The position numbers were made by a program, and so were the translations under genes. From positions 1 through 35,254 of the IMG/VR virus record IMGVR_UViG_3300042344_000231: a stretch of DNA of 35,254 nucleotides. One strand, given 5' to 3'. The DNA is from a virus. The notes under the pieces are model-generated. The model was not told the DNA's origin. It did no database searches and worked only from the letters and a program-made list of their open reading frames with translations. Shown in pieces: positions 21,606-29,496 of this stretch (position 1 is its first letter; each line of letters opens with the position of its first letter).

Positions 21606-21969
21606 AGCTGCTAAGATCATTGACCAGCGCGGTCAGGGATACGGCGGCATAGAGAACAATTTCCAGCTTGCGGCCGATCTGGCCACGCTGCGTCTGGGGC
21701 GCGAGTTTCACCCCTACGAGATTGCGATTATTCTGGCTTGCGTTAAGAACGCCCGCGCGTTTGCGTCGCCTACTCACATGGACAGTCATGTTGACGCGGT
21801 GAATTATGAACTGTTCGCTGCGACGTTTGCTGAAGATTACGCGCAGGTGCGGGGTCTTCAGGACGTGTCGTATAGAGCTAAGAAAGACTTAAAGGCGGCA
21901 CGTGCGGCGAAGCTGGCCGTAGTCGACGACAAGTCTAGCAACAGCGCTGTCGTGGGGGAGAGCGCGTAA
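21580..21969 (+). CDS. DUF6378 family protein (129 aa)
   Basis: The product contains DQRGQGYGGIENNFQLAADL, then GREFHPYEIAIILACVKNAR and SPTHMDSHVDAVNYELFAA. This is the helical pattern I associate with DUF6378, a phage family of unknown function whose conserved residues (Asp, His, Glu) suggest a metal-binding pocket related to MazG or nucleotide pyrophosphatase-type bundles. That relation is inference. The last 81 bp are convergent with the spanin-like gene on the other strand. It ends the plus-strand unit. Confidence 0.8.
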   Translation: MNPQELLYEAAKIIDQRGQGYGGIENNFQLAADLATLRLGREFHPYEIAIILACVKNARAFASPTHMDSHVDAVNYELFAATFAEDYAQVRGLQDVSYRAKKDLKAARAAKLAVVDDKSSNSAVVGESA

Positions 21970-22083
21970 CTCTTTGGCCGCTTTGGTTTGGAGTTCGGCC
22001 GAATAGTCGACCAGCGGGGGGCACCTGCTGGTCGACTGACAACCGCTAAAACTTGCCAGCATCAAGATCAGCGGCAGTTTCAT
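21889..22083 (-). CDS. Small lipoprotein, probable outer-membrane spanin
   Basis: I place the start at ATG 22083, because the frame upstream of it lies mostly within the preceding gene. The product (64 residues) has a lipoprotein signal MKLPLILMLASFSGCQ with the Cys at residue 15. The mature part is CQSTSRCPPLVDYSAELQTK, then AAKELRALPHDSAVARLVVD and YGQLRRTCRL. Small lipoproteins of this shape in phage lysis cassettes act as o-spanins, fusing inner and outer membranes. It follows the endolysin and holin-like genes. The lipobox is not perfect (F at -3). The 3' 81 bp overlap the convergent DUF6378 gene. Confidence 0.75.
   Translation of the reverse strand: MKLPLILMLASFSGCQSTSRCPPLVDYSAELQTKAAKELRALPHDSAVARLVVDYGQLRRTCRL
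22005..22037. repeat. 11-bp perfect inverted repeat in the spanin-like gene
   Basis: AGTCGACCAGC (22005-22015) and GCTGGTCGACT (22027-22037) pair perfectly around an 11-nt loop. It lies just after the lipobox codons and 36 bp past the stop of the convergent DUF6378 gene. No T-run follows on either strand. It could slow convergent transcription or expose the mRNA to folding control. Confidence 0.7.
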
Positions 22084-22114
22084 CTTTGGTTTTAGGTTTT
22101 GCAACCTGTCCCCT

Positions 22115-22291
22115 TCAATCCTGATACTTAGAGCCGCCCGTGACGTTCCAGTCTTTAGCGGCGACAAGGCCCAGACCGACAAGCGCCGTCTGAAGATCAT
22201 CCCAGTTCACAGTCTTCGTCTGCCAAGCGTGCCACAGCACAGTAATAAGGGCCAGAACGCCGCTAAAAGTCGTGTAGGGGTTATTTACCAT
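22115..22291 (-). CDS. Holin-like small membrane protein (58 aa)
   Basis: The start ATG 22291 lies directly after the endolysin stop (TAAGATG) with GAAGGAAA upstream. The 58 residues include a hydrophobic helix (FSGVLALITVLWHAWQ), WDDLQTALVGLGLVAA and the ending KDWNVTGGSK. That ending is a familiar signature of small phage proteins annotated as holin-like. Two membrane helices can be drawn. It probably takes part in lysis or in membrane association of the virion-release proteins. Confidence 0.75.
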   Translation of the reverse strand: MVNNPYTTFSGVLALITVLWHAWQTKTVNWDDLQTALVGLGLVAAKDWNVTGGSKYQD

Positions 22292-22292
22292 C

Positions 22293-22919
22293 TTATTTCC
22301 TTCTGCAAAGTTGCCGAACCAAGTCCTGAATCTGGGGGTCGCTTGTCAGAGCAACAGCAAGCATCTGGTTAAAACGGGCTTGGAGATCGTCGTCGGCAGG
22401 GGGAGCAACGGGATCTTGCGCAGCGATAAGGGCGGTGCGGTATGCATCCGCAATCTGCGCGATCTCTTTGGCGCGATCAGTCCCGTTAATGATCCGCCGC
22501 GCGTTGATGTAATCGCGCTTATTGTCGTTGATATAGTCGTCTAGTTTTTTGCCAGTGAACAGCCCTTTGGTCATGCCGTCGAACAGCACGAACAGCGACG
22601 ATTCCCATTCCAGCGCCTTGTCTGGCGTCTTCTCTAGCCCGTATTTGGCGTAGTTGTCACGCCAGGTTAGCTGCACGAGTCCGCGCCCGTAGTAGGGCCA
22701 ATAAGGCTTAGACTTTAGATAAGCCGTAGAGCCATATTCTTTGATCGGCTGCATCGTGTGCGCCGTCTCCCATTTGACGGTCGCAAGAACATACGCCAAC
22801 TGGTCAAGACTGACGGTCGAGTAGTTGATGATGTTTTCCATGCCTTCGACTTGGCCCTGCGACAGTTTGCCGCCGAACAGGCTGTTACGCACATCGTCGA
22901 AGAAGATTTGGAAATTCAT
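22293..22919 (-). CDS. GH19-type (chitinase-like) endolysin
   Basis: The 208-residue protein has the glycoside hydrolase 19 lysozyme pattern: AYVLATVKWETAHTMQPIKE (candidate catalytic E51, E61), YWPYYGRGLVQLTWRDNYAK (74-93) and a later YINARRIINGTD. It cleaves peptidoglycan to release progeny. It lacks a signal peptide, so a holin is needed to let it cross the membrane. The C-terminal about 40 residues look like a linker and a short helical tail. It overlaps the upstream TM/coiled-coil gene by 4 bp (ATGA). Confidence 0.9.
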   Translation of the reverse strand: MNFQIFFDDVRNSLFGGKLSQGQVEGMENIINYSTVSLDQLAYVLATVKWETAHTMQPIKEYGSTAYLKSKPYWPYYGRGLVQLTWRDNYAKYGLEKTPDKALEWESSLFVLFDGMTKGLFTGKKLDDYINDNKRDYINARRIINGTDRAKEIAQIADAYRTALIAAQDPVAPPADDDLQARFNQMLAVALTSDPQIQDLVRQLCRRK

Positions 22920-23179
22920 CGGTCAGCCTTAGTGCTTAGCAAGTCGCGGATACGATCAAGACGCTCAAACACTTGATTGAACGTAGAATTAAATTCTTCG
23001 CGGGTGATGTAACGGCCAGCGACCAGCACTTCAATAGCGGCCACTTTGTCAGCCAATTCTTTATCGGCTTCCTGAAGATCCTTAACCGCCGCCCAAACGG
23101 TGTTAAGCGTCCAGCCGCCCAGCACGCCGATCACGCCAATGGCCACATCAAAAAGAACTTGGTATTCAACCATCATCAT
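22916..23179 (-). CDS. Membrane-anchored coiled-coil protein, i-spanin or holin-like (87 aa)
   Basis: Three consecutive ATGs begin the frame at 23179; the first overlaps the stop of the upstream gene (ATGA). The N-terminus has one membrane helix (LFDVAIGVIGVLGGWTLNTV). A charged helix follows (KDLQEADKELADKVAAIEVL), then the segment REEFNSTFNQVFERLDRIRD. One helix followed by a coiled coil fits an inner-membrane spanin or holin accessory protein. It lies in the lysis cassette, two genes before the holin-like gene. An ejection-related membrane protein is possible too. Confidence 0.75.
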   Translation of the reverse strand: MMMVEYQVLFDVAIGVIGVLGGWTLNTVWAAVKDLQEADKELADKVAAIEVLVAGRYITREEFNSTFNQVFERLDRIRDLLSTKADR

Positions 23180-25107
23180 CTCGCCATCGCGTTACGGTTT
23201 TCACGCTCACCTAAAGCATTCTGAATCGTTACAATACCAGTAATCTCAGGGGAAATTTTACGAACATCTTTAGAGACTGCCTCGCCGCGTTTACGGATAG
23301 CTTCGCCGGTTTTTTTAGTTTTCTCTGCGTAAGCTATAGCTTCTTCGATAACTTGCGCCGTCTGTTGCGGGTCAAGCATCTCAGTGGCGATCTGTATAGC
23401 CAACTTTTTGCTGACCCGGCGTTCAAGGGCGGTCATAACTTTATTGGCAAAATTAAAAGTTCGGTCCATAAGATTGATGTGCGGCGCTTGAACAGCTTTG
23501 CCGGCTTTTGGCCCCGCTTGCGCTGCGTATTGCGCCATGCGATCCGCTTCGGCTTCGCGTGCGAGATCGGCGCGGATAGCCTCAACCTTGCGCACCTCTT
23601 CCGGCGTCAGCACGTCGGACAGTTTTTCAAACCGTGGCGCGCCTTCCAGCGACCGTTTAATTGTCTGCGGAGCCTGCTCAACCGCCGTGGCGAAAACGCC
23701 TGCGCGCTGCGGCGCAGTTTCGGCTAACGGCGACAAAAGTTTGTCTTCAAGATATTGGCCGATCTCCATACGGTTAATTGGGCCTGATCTTTCTGCAAAT
23801 TTAGCGCGCGCTTTCTCATACAGCGGCGATTTTTGTTTAAGAAACCCGATAAATTCGCCGCGTGTTTTAGCAATCGCAGCGGCTTCAGATGCGCCGATAC
23901 CAAACCGTTCAGGATTACGGATAAGATCGTCCATCGCCAGTTTAAGATTGTGTAGGCTGGCTATAGGGTATTTAGCCTGCGTCGCCGGTATAGTTGACTT
24001 AAGCGGGTTACCAAACTCGTCTAGAATAGGCGAGGCCACAATTTCTTCAGGTTTGGTTTTGCCAATCTGGAATGTTTGTCCGCGTTCTGCTGATAGTTCC
24101 TCGGCGCGCGCAAGCGCTTTATCCATAGAAGGGCGCGTCAAAAGTTCCGTAAACTCCGGCGTTTCTGTTATCGGCGCGCCGCGTTCGGCGGCTTTATATA
24201 ACGCGCCGGCTTCTTTTCCGCGCGCTGTTATTGCCGCTTCAAGTTGCGGCTCAGTCCCCGCAACGGATTTAAGCGTAGTCAGCCTAGCGGCGGCTTGCTG
24301 TTTAGCGCGCCGTAAATATTCAGTGGGTAGATTCTCGGCCGCTGTCTCGCCTAATTGAGCAAACCGCGTAACGCCTGTCGGCGCGGCGGCCTGCGCGGCG
24401 GTCGGCATGGACCCCGGCACAAGTTGCGCCTGCGGGCTGCGAAGCGCCTGCACAACCTGCGGCCCGCGCCCTTCAGTTGCCTCAAGATAAGTCGCATATC
24501 TTGGCGCTAAAGCATTTCTCGCAAACTCATACCCGCCCGCCGCCATCGAAAACGGCGCTTGGACAGCGCCAGCCAAGGCGTTAGCCGGCGACGTTGCCTC
24601 TGACAGCGCCCGCAAACCGGGGCGCTTGAGCATACCGCCAGCGCCGCCAGCGACGGTTGATATGTCCGCCAACACGCCGACTGGATCAGTGCGCAAAGTC
24701 TCAAGCGCCGCCTGCGGAGAGCCGTATCGTTCGGCCGCGTAGCCGCCAATAGCTTTGGCCGTCTGGACAGGACTAAGCGCTGCCGCGCCTAAAGCCTTAG
24801 CCGTCTCAACCGGGCTTGTCGCGGCTTCGTAAACGCCCTGCGCAAATTTAAGCGAACTCTCCGGCACGTTGCCGATCATGGACTCGACGTAGCCAAGCGC
24901 CTCTTGCGGAAGGCTCGTGACTCCGCCGCGCTCGCCCGGCATACCCTCGCCGTTAGACAAACCAAAATGCGCCGCTATCTCCGCGTCTGTGTAGCCAGCC
25001 TTGCGCGCCTCTTCGGCGGCGGGCTGCGAAAACAGAAAACGCCGGATCTCGTCATCCGAATATCCGGCTTTTCTAGCGGTTTCAATTTTGGCTTTGAACT
25101 CGGCCAT
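23176..25107 (-). CDS. Large internal virion (probable DNA-ejection) protein
   Basis: The 643-residue product starts with two copies of a short motif, ARKAGYSDDEIRRFL and ARKAGYTDAEIAAHF (residues about 10-45), seen in phage injection proteins. The next region is Ala/Gly-rich and helical (GVYEAATSPVETAKALGAAA, SPVQTAKAIGGYAAERYG). The rest is largely helical and charged. It follows the gp7-like and 534-residue genes, in the order of P22 gp7-gp20-gp16. It is therefore probably one of the proteins ejected into the host with the DNA. The stop overlaps the start of the membrane/coiled-coil gene. Confidence 0.8.
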   Translation of the reverse strand: MAEFKAKIETARKAGYSDDEIRRFLFSQPAAEEARKAGYTDAEIAAHFGLSNGEGMPGERGGVTSLPQEALGYVESMIGNVPESSLKFAQGVYEAATSPVETAKALGAAALSPVQTAKAIGGYAAERYGSPQAALETLRTDPVGVLADISTVAGGAGGMLKRPGLRALSEATSPANALAGAVQAPFSMAAGGYEFARNALAPRYATYLEATEGRGPQVVQALRSPQAQLVPGSMPTAAQAAAPTGVTRFAQLGETAAENLPTEYLRRAKQQAAARLTTLKSVAGTEPQLEAAITARGKEAGALYKAAERGAPITETPEFTELLTRPSMDKALARAEELSAERGQTFQIGKTKPEEIVASPILDEFGNPLKSTIPATQAKYPIASLHNLKLAMDDLIRNPERFGIGASEAAAIAKTRGEFIGFLKQKSPLYEKARAKFAERSGPINRMEIGQYLEDKLLSPLAETAPQRAGVFATAVEQAPQTIKRSLEGAPRFEKLSDVLTPEEVRKVEAIRADLAREAEADRMAQYAAQAGPKAGKAVQAPHINLMDRTFNFANKVMTALERRVSKKLAIQIATEMLDPQQTAQVIEEAIAYAEKTKKTGEAIRKRGEAVSKDVRKISPEITGIVTIQNALGERENRNAMAR

Positions 25108-26711
25108 TATTTGAATATCTCGTTAAGCGAAGGACGACCGCCAGCCGCGTCCGCCGCAGACTGACCAGTATTAGCATACTTCATAAGGCGCTGCTTGAAA
25201 CTCCCCCAAGCCGCCAGTCGCTGATTAACCGGGATAGACGGATTGTCGATATTTCCCGCAGTACTTTTAAAGAACTCGCGGTCTTCGTTGGATATGCCCG
25301 CACCCAATTTGCCGTTCATTTTTTGCAAAATGATGTCGTTAATTATCGGGCTAATTTTCCCGATGGCTTCCATGCCCGGCGTAGCTTTGCCAAAAAAGCC
25401 CCGTATGCCCGCCGCGCCGGCTTCAAGACCACCGCTCGTGGATTTTTTGATAAGATCGGTGATCTTGTCCTCGCCAGTCTGCGCGTTGAATCCAACAGCG
25501 TCCAGTGCTTCGGTAGCAAACCGTTTGTTATTATACGCGGCGCTACCGACAGGCGCTCCGGCAGTCGGGCGGATCTCTGACGGAATCAAGGCTCCCTGCG
25601 CCGCTGGAGCCGCTTCGCCACCAACATTAGCGCGTGTGCCGAATTTACCTTCCGGCGGGGCCATAATGGGCTGATTAGGCGTAATAAGCTCAGCCTGTCC
25701 CGTACGCGGATTTGTGCGAGTGACGAGTCCGGTATCCGGCGGCCCGGCCATGAACCCATAGTTCTGGGGCTCTGCGCCTTCTGTGCCCTTAACAGGAATA
25801 GCGCCAGCCTGCGGCGATTTTTTAGGTATAGCCACAATGCGCGTCGCGCCGCTAGGATCTTTCACCTCACGGTATTCATAGTCAGACGCCGATTTAAGCT
25901 GTTCGCGCGTCGACGCAGCATTGCTTACAAAACCGGCGAGCGCTTCAGCATCGTATTCAGGGCTAAGCATATTCTCAAATTCGGGATGCTGTTTGACAGC
26001 CATCGCCCGAAACTCAGGATACCCCCGCCCGTTATTGTTGAATACTTTAGCGCCAAAATTTTCCAGCTTTTGCAGCATCTTATCATCGCGGTCAAGCGCT
26101 TCTTTGCTTATTTCAAAATCTAACTTTCTGCCCGCGCGTTCTTCGCGTGTAATTTCCGCGCCAAGTTTTTGCTTTTCAAGGCCAAGTTTCTCAGTCTCTA
26201 ACTGCCCTCGCGGCAGTTTAAGTTCTTCAAACTCACGTTGGCGCAACGCCTGCTCATTCCGAATATTCTCAGCGCTGGCCGCAGACTGTTCAGCAAGGCG
26301 GCGTTCGCGTTCAGCTTCTAACCGGCTTTTAGGCAAATCAATCTCGCCATATCGACGCTCACGCAAAGCCTGTTCGGCCCTGATATTTGCGGTGCTTGCG
26401 GCGGCTTGTTCGGCCATGCGCTGCTCGCGTTGACCGGCCAACTGCGACGCATAGATTTGCCGCGCAAATTCGGGATCTTGAGCCCAAAGACGATTAACAA
26501 CTTGAGGGTCGTTTATGTTTAGACCACCAGCCATTCCGCGAATAGCTTGTTCGGCTTGTAACTTACGGCCGTATTCAGCCATTTGCATTTCGGCAAGCGC
26601 GTTCTGGCGCTGGCGATAGTCCATCGACTGAAGCTGCGCCAGCATATTGATAGGGTCAGCGCCGCCGCCATACTGCGGTATTTGACCAGCTATGTCATAA
26701 CGAACGGGCAT
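25107..26711 (-). CDS. Internal virion (probable ejection) protein with tandem repeat
   Basis: The 534-residue product begins MPVRYDIAGQIPQYGGGADP and has a Gln/Glu/Arg/Ala-rich helical first third. Residues 95-134 and 135-174 are a 40-residue tandem repeat (RMAEQAAASTANIRAEQALR versus RLAEQSAASAENIRNEQALR). The C-terminal half contains AGIRGFFGKATPGMEAIGKI and IILQKMNGK. It lies between the gp7-like gene and the 643-residue gene, as P22 gp20 does. I infer a DNA-ejection role. It shares one base with the start of the next gene (TAATG). Confidence 0.8.
   Translation of the reverse strand: MPVRYDIAGQIPQYGGGADPINMLAQLQSMDYRQRQNALAEMQMAEYGRKLQAEQAIRGMAGGLNINDPQVVNRLWAQDPEFARQIYASQLAGQREQRMAEQAAASTANIRAEQALRERRYGEIDLPKSRLEAERERRLAEQSAASAENIRNEQALRQREFEELKLPRGQLETEKLGLEKQKLGAEITREERAGRKLDFEISKEALDRDDKMLQKLENFGAKVFNNNGRGYPEFRAMAVKQHPEFENMLSPEYDAEALAGFVSNAASTREQLKSASDYEYREVKDPSGATRIVAIPKKSPQAGAIPVKGTEGAEPQNYGFMAGPPDTGLVTRTNPRTGQAELITPNQPIMAPPEGKFGTRANVGGEAAPAAQGALIPSEIRPTAGAPVGSAAYNNKRFATEALDAVGFNAQTGEDKITDLIKKSTSGGLEAGAAGIRGFFGKATPGMEAIGKISPIINDIILQKMNGKLGAGISNEDREFFKSTAGNIDNPSIPVNQRLAAWGSFKQRLMKYANTGQSAADAAGGRPSLNEIFK
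26190..26429 (-). repeat. Tandem 120-bp coding repeat
   Basis: Two adjacent 120-bp units (26310-26429 and 26190-26309) encode the 40-residue tandem repeat in the 534-residue ejection-like protein. The protein copies are clearly related but diverged (about 60 percent identical by eye), so the duplication is old and selected rather than recent. Confidence 0.8.
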
Positions 26712-26721
26712 AGATCAAACC

Positions 26722-27684
26722 TCAAGCTGGGTAAGTGGGTGCGCCTTGAAAGCCGGCATAAGGCTGTGACGAACGGTTGAGCATATTATACGCTAAATAA
26801 TTAGACGGTATAGTATTAAGCGCCTGCCCCAACGCGCCAGCGCCGCCCATGTAGCTAGAAGCGCGGGCTTGACCGACGTTCTCCATAGCCGTGCCGTAAG
26901 GATTGGCCGAAGTTAGCGCCGCCATCGTCGGAATCGCGCCAGTATAAGCTCCGGCCGTCGTAGCCCCGGCGTTAGACGCCATAGAGCCAAGATTAGCACC
27001 TGCGCCAAACCGCTGCGACATAAGGTTTGTGCCAACCTGACCCGCCAGACCCGTGGCCGTGCCAGCCGCGCCTGCGCCTGTGCCGGCCAAGTTCTGAAGC
27101 CCCTGCGTAGCCGCCGCGCGGTTAGCCATAAAGCGGTTATAGGCGTTGCTATATTCTTGGCTTCCGGCTTCCTGACCGTAACGCGTCGCGGCTTTCAGGG
27201 CCGCGCCAGACCCACGCATACCCGACGACCCAAGCGTCGACTCCATAGCGCGCTGGCCCTGCTGCATACGAAAAGCATAGCCGGGGTCCATTTGAAGTTC
27301 TTCAAACGTCGGCTGTTGCGTATACGCGCCGCCCTGACCAAACAGCGCTGCGAGCTGGTTTGTCGCGCCGGCGCCGGCGGTCATGTAGGGCTCTTGGAAG
27401 CCTATGCCTTGGCCATAAAATTCACGGCCAGCCGCCTCACCCTGACGCGCCTGTTCTAGCAGGTCGGCGCGGCCCTTGCCGTAATACTCACCAGCCGCCG
27501 CCGCGCCACGTTCGGCCATCTCGCGGGCCTGTTGCTGCGCCTGCTGCTGCGCGATTAGGCCAAACAGACCGGATGTTTGCGCCGCCTGCTGCTGCGCGCG
27601 ACCGGCCTGTTGAGAGCCAAGATAGCCAAGACCGCCTGAGACTAGGCTGGTCCCGCCAAGTAGAGCCATTGTGATCGGGTCCAT
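26722..27684 (-). CDS. P22 gp7-like DNA transfer/ejection protein
   Basis: The N-terminus (MDPITMALLGGTSLVSGGLG) is a membrane-active hydrophobic helix typical of this family. It is followed by a Gln/Ala-rich helix (QAGRAQQQAAQTSGLFGLIA). The familiar core then reads DPGYAFRMQQGQRAMESTLG and GMRGSGAALKAATRYGQEAG, ending with SQEYSNAYNRFMANRAA. Such proteins are packaged in the head and form part of the channel across the host envelope. It has 320 residues, against 229 in P22 gp7, the extra length being Gly/Ala-rich. Confidence 0.88.
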   Translation of the reverse strand: MDPITMALLGGTSLVSGGLGYLGSQQAGRAQQQAAQTSGLFGLIAQQQAQQQAREMAERGAAAAGEYYGKGRADLLEQARQGEAAGREFYGQGIGFQEPYMTAGAGATNQLAALFGQGGAYTQQPTFEELQMDPGYAFRMQQGQRAMESTLGSSGMRGSGAALKAATRYGQEAGSQEYSNAYNRFMANRAAATQGLQNLAGTGAGAAGTATGLAGQVGTNLMSQRFGAGANLGSMASNAGATTAGAYTGAIPTMAALTSANPYGTAMENVGQARASSYMGGAGALGQALNTIPSNYLAYNMLNRSSQPYAGFQGAPTYPA

Positions 27685-27693
27685 GATCTAACC

Positions 27694-28899
27694 TCAGGTC
27701 TTGATGATGTAGAGAATGCCGTAGTTCTTCGGCTTTGTTTCGGTGCCGCCGGTCGTCGACGTGTTGACAGTCAAACCAGTCGTGCTATTTCCCGTCGAAG
27801 CCGAAAAACTGCCGCTGCCCGTGCGGTATGTAGTGCCGCCCGGCGATAAGCCCGGCGACCCAAAAGATTCGACCGAATGGCTATGCCCTGGATCGGTTAC
27901 TGCATGACTGTGGTTAAGATAAGTGTCTGCTGCGTAGGCACCGACTGATGGACCGACCGCACCGCTGGACGAGCCAGTCGCGTTAGTGCCGGTGCCGCGA
28001 AGGAACACACCGCGAAGATCAGGGAGATTGAATGTCGTCGAGCCGTCCCCGCTGCCCCATGTCGTGCCGATAGCGGTAAAGAGCGTCGCGTAAGTCGACC
28101 GCGATATGGCCTGCCCTTGACAAGCCAACCAACCGCTAGGTGCGGATGTGCCGGCAAAAGGGGCGATAATACCGGCCGGCGAACCAGTCAGACCGTCAAC
28201 GTAACCTTTAGTGGCGGCCTGTAATGTAGTTGTGGGGGCGGCGGGCAATACAACAGGGACTGTCGTAGTCACATCCGTAGAATTTCCGGTGACTATAGTA
28301 ACGCCATTAGCCTTAACAACTAAACTGCGGTCGTCTTTAACATCAATAATTGAGTTAGAAGCGTCAGCCGATATGACAGTCCGTGCAGTGCCGCCCGACG
28401 AGAACTGAATTTTACCGCTGTTATCAATATCGAGCGCTTCGGCCGGCGCAACAGTGCCAAGCCCGACATACCCCGATGAGTTGATGACAAATGGCGTCGA
28501 GTCAGGATCGGCGCTGTCTTGAACGCGCATAACGTCGCCGGTGCCGGTCTGCGTGACTTTGAGCGCCGGGCCAGCCGAGTCAGTTGAGATTGTGACGTTG
28601 CCAGACAGAACTGGCGACAGCGCTGTCGTCGGGGCGGAGATATAATCGACTGTCCATATTTCAACGTCATTAGCGTCGGTCAGCGTAAACTTATATGTCG
28701 ACTCACCAAGCCAGACATTCGCTTCACCGCGAGCGTCGAGAATGACTGGATTGCTGTTCGCGGTAGCGCCCGAGCTGTCCGTATACGACGCTTGCGGCGT
28801 GGTTGTGCCGGCAACATAGGTATAGAGCTTACCGCCGGCCAAAGGAGCGCCAGCGGCGTCGATGAATTGCGTTTTAGCTGTGGGCGTTACGACGGCCAT
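27694..28899 (-). CDS. Tail fibre/collar protein with phage tail-collar domain
   Basis: The 401-residue protein begins with a virion-attachment region (KTQFIDAAGAPLAGGKLYTY, then WLGESTYKFTLTDANDVEIW, residues 10-85) common at the N-terminus of podovirus fibres. A beta-rich shaft follows. Residues about 243-302 (GIIAPFAGTSAPSGWLACQG, then GDGSTTFNLPDLRGVFLRG) are the phage tail-collar domain. The C-terminus (ETKPKNYGILYIIKT) is typical of collar-domain fibres. It probably trimerises and binds the host surface. The start codon follows the upstream stop directly (TAAATG). Confidence 0.92.
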   Translation of the reverse strand: MAVVTPTAKTQFIDAAGAPLAGGKLYTYVAGTTTPQASYTDSSGATANSNPVILDARGEANVWLGESTYKFTLTDANDVEIWTVDYISAPTTALSPVLSGNVTISTDSAGPALKVTQTGTGDVMRVQDSADPDSTPFVINSSGYVGLGTVAPAEALDIDNSGKIQFSSGGTARTVISADASNSIIDVKDDRSLVVKANGVTIVTGNSTDVTTTVPVVLPAAPTTTLQAATKGYVDGLTGSPAGIIAPFAGTSAPSGWLACQGQAISRSTYATLFTAIGTTWGSGDGSTTFNLPDLRGVFLRGTGTNATGSSSGAVGPSVGAYAADTYLNHSHAVTDPGHSHSVESFGSPGLSPGGTTYRTGSGSFSASTGNSTTGLTVNTSTTGGTETKPKNYGILYIIKT

Positions 28900-29496
28900 T
28901 TATCCACCTACAATACTTGTGACGGTCAAAATGACCGAGGGAATCGCGGGGACATTCCCCGATGCAGTAGTGGCCAATATTGAGACGTTCGTATTCGTCG
29001 TTTCCCAATACAGCTCAAAATAATCACCTGCGGTTAGACTTACCACGAAATTCCACGCGGCGACATAGGCGTTACTAGACCCTGATAATGTAATCTTCGT
29101 GGCCGAATCGGGCACATTCGTGCCGTTGACGCTTAACCATATGTAAACATCTTTAGAGCTAGAATTAGTGCTGATAAACTGCGCCGAGAACTGTATGTTA
29201 TACGTGCCTGTGTTGTCTACATAAACACGCGAAGTAGGCGTTCCTACATAGACGCCATATTGTAATGGGCCATCATTAATTTTAGACGCGACGCTGTTCA
29301 ACGTCATGGCGTAGGCTGTATTAGCCGCCGCTGCCGTTTGCGTGGTCGTATCATAATATGAGCCATATCGTCGGCCGTTTTCGACCGACACATACATATT
29401 GTAGAACCAACGATACCATTCGCGGGTGACGTAATCCGTCACCTTGTCCCAGATCGGGACACGCGCCGCCGGTATAAGCGTATTATTATCAGGCAT
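28900..29496 (-). CDS. Tail protein with C1q/jelly-roll-like C-terminus (198 aa)
   Basis: The N-terminal 40 residues (RVPIWDKVTDYVTREWYRWF) are a virion-attachment type helix. The remainder is beta-rich: NTGTYNIQFSAQFISTNSSS, then KDVYIWLSVNGTNVPDSATK and LTAGDYFELYWETTNTNVSI. This resembles C1q/TNF-like jelly-roll trimers seen in phage fibres and needles. It sits between gp10-like and the collar fibre, where P22 has its needle gp26. A plug or spike role is possible. The gene overlaps gp10-like by 8 bp. Confidence 0.8.
   Translation of the reverse strand: MPDNNTLIPAARVPIWDKVTDYVTREWYRWFYNMYVSVENGRRYGSYYDTTTQTAAAANTAYAMTLNSVASKINDGPLQYGVYVGTPTSRVYVDNTGTYNIQFSAQFISTNSSSKDVYIWLSVNGTNVPDSATKITLSGSSNAYVAAWNFVVSLTAGDYFELYWETTNTNVSILATTASGNVPAIPSVILTVTSIVGG

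Noticed and set aside
23498-24358. 286-codon plus-strand frame opposite the 643-residue ejection protein
   Set aside because: Ser/Arg/Ala-rich mirror of the real gene, no start signal, no family.
28900-28910. DnaA-box-like TTATCCACC at the fibre gene start
   Set aside because: An isolated one-mismatch match at a gene junction, expected by chance in a window of this size.
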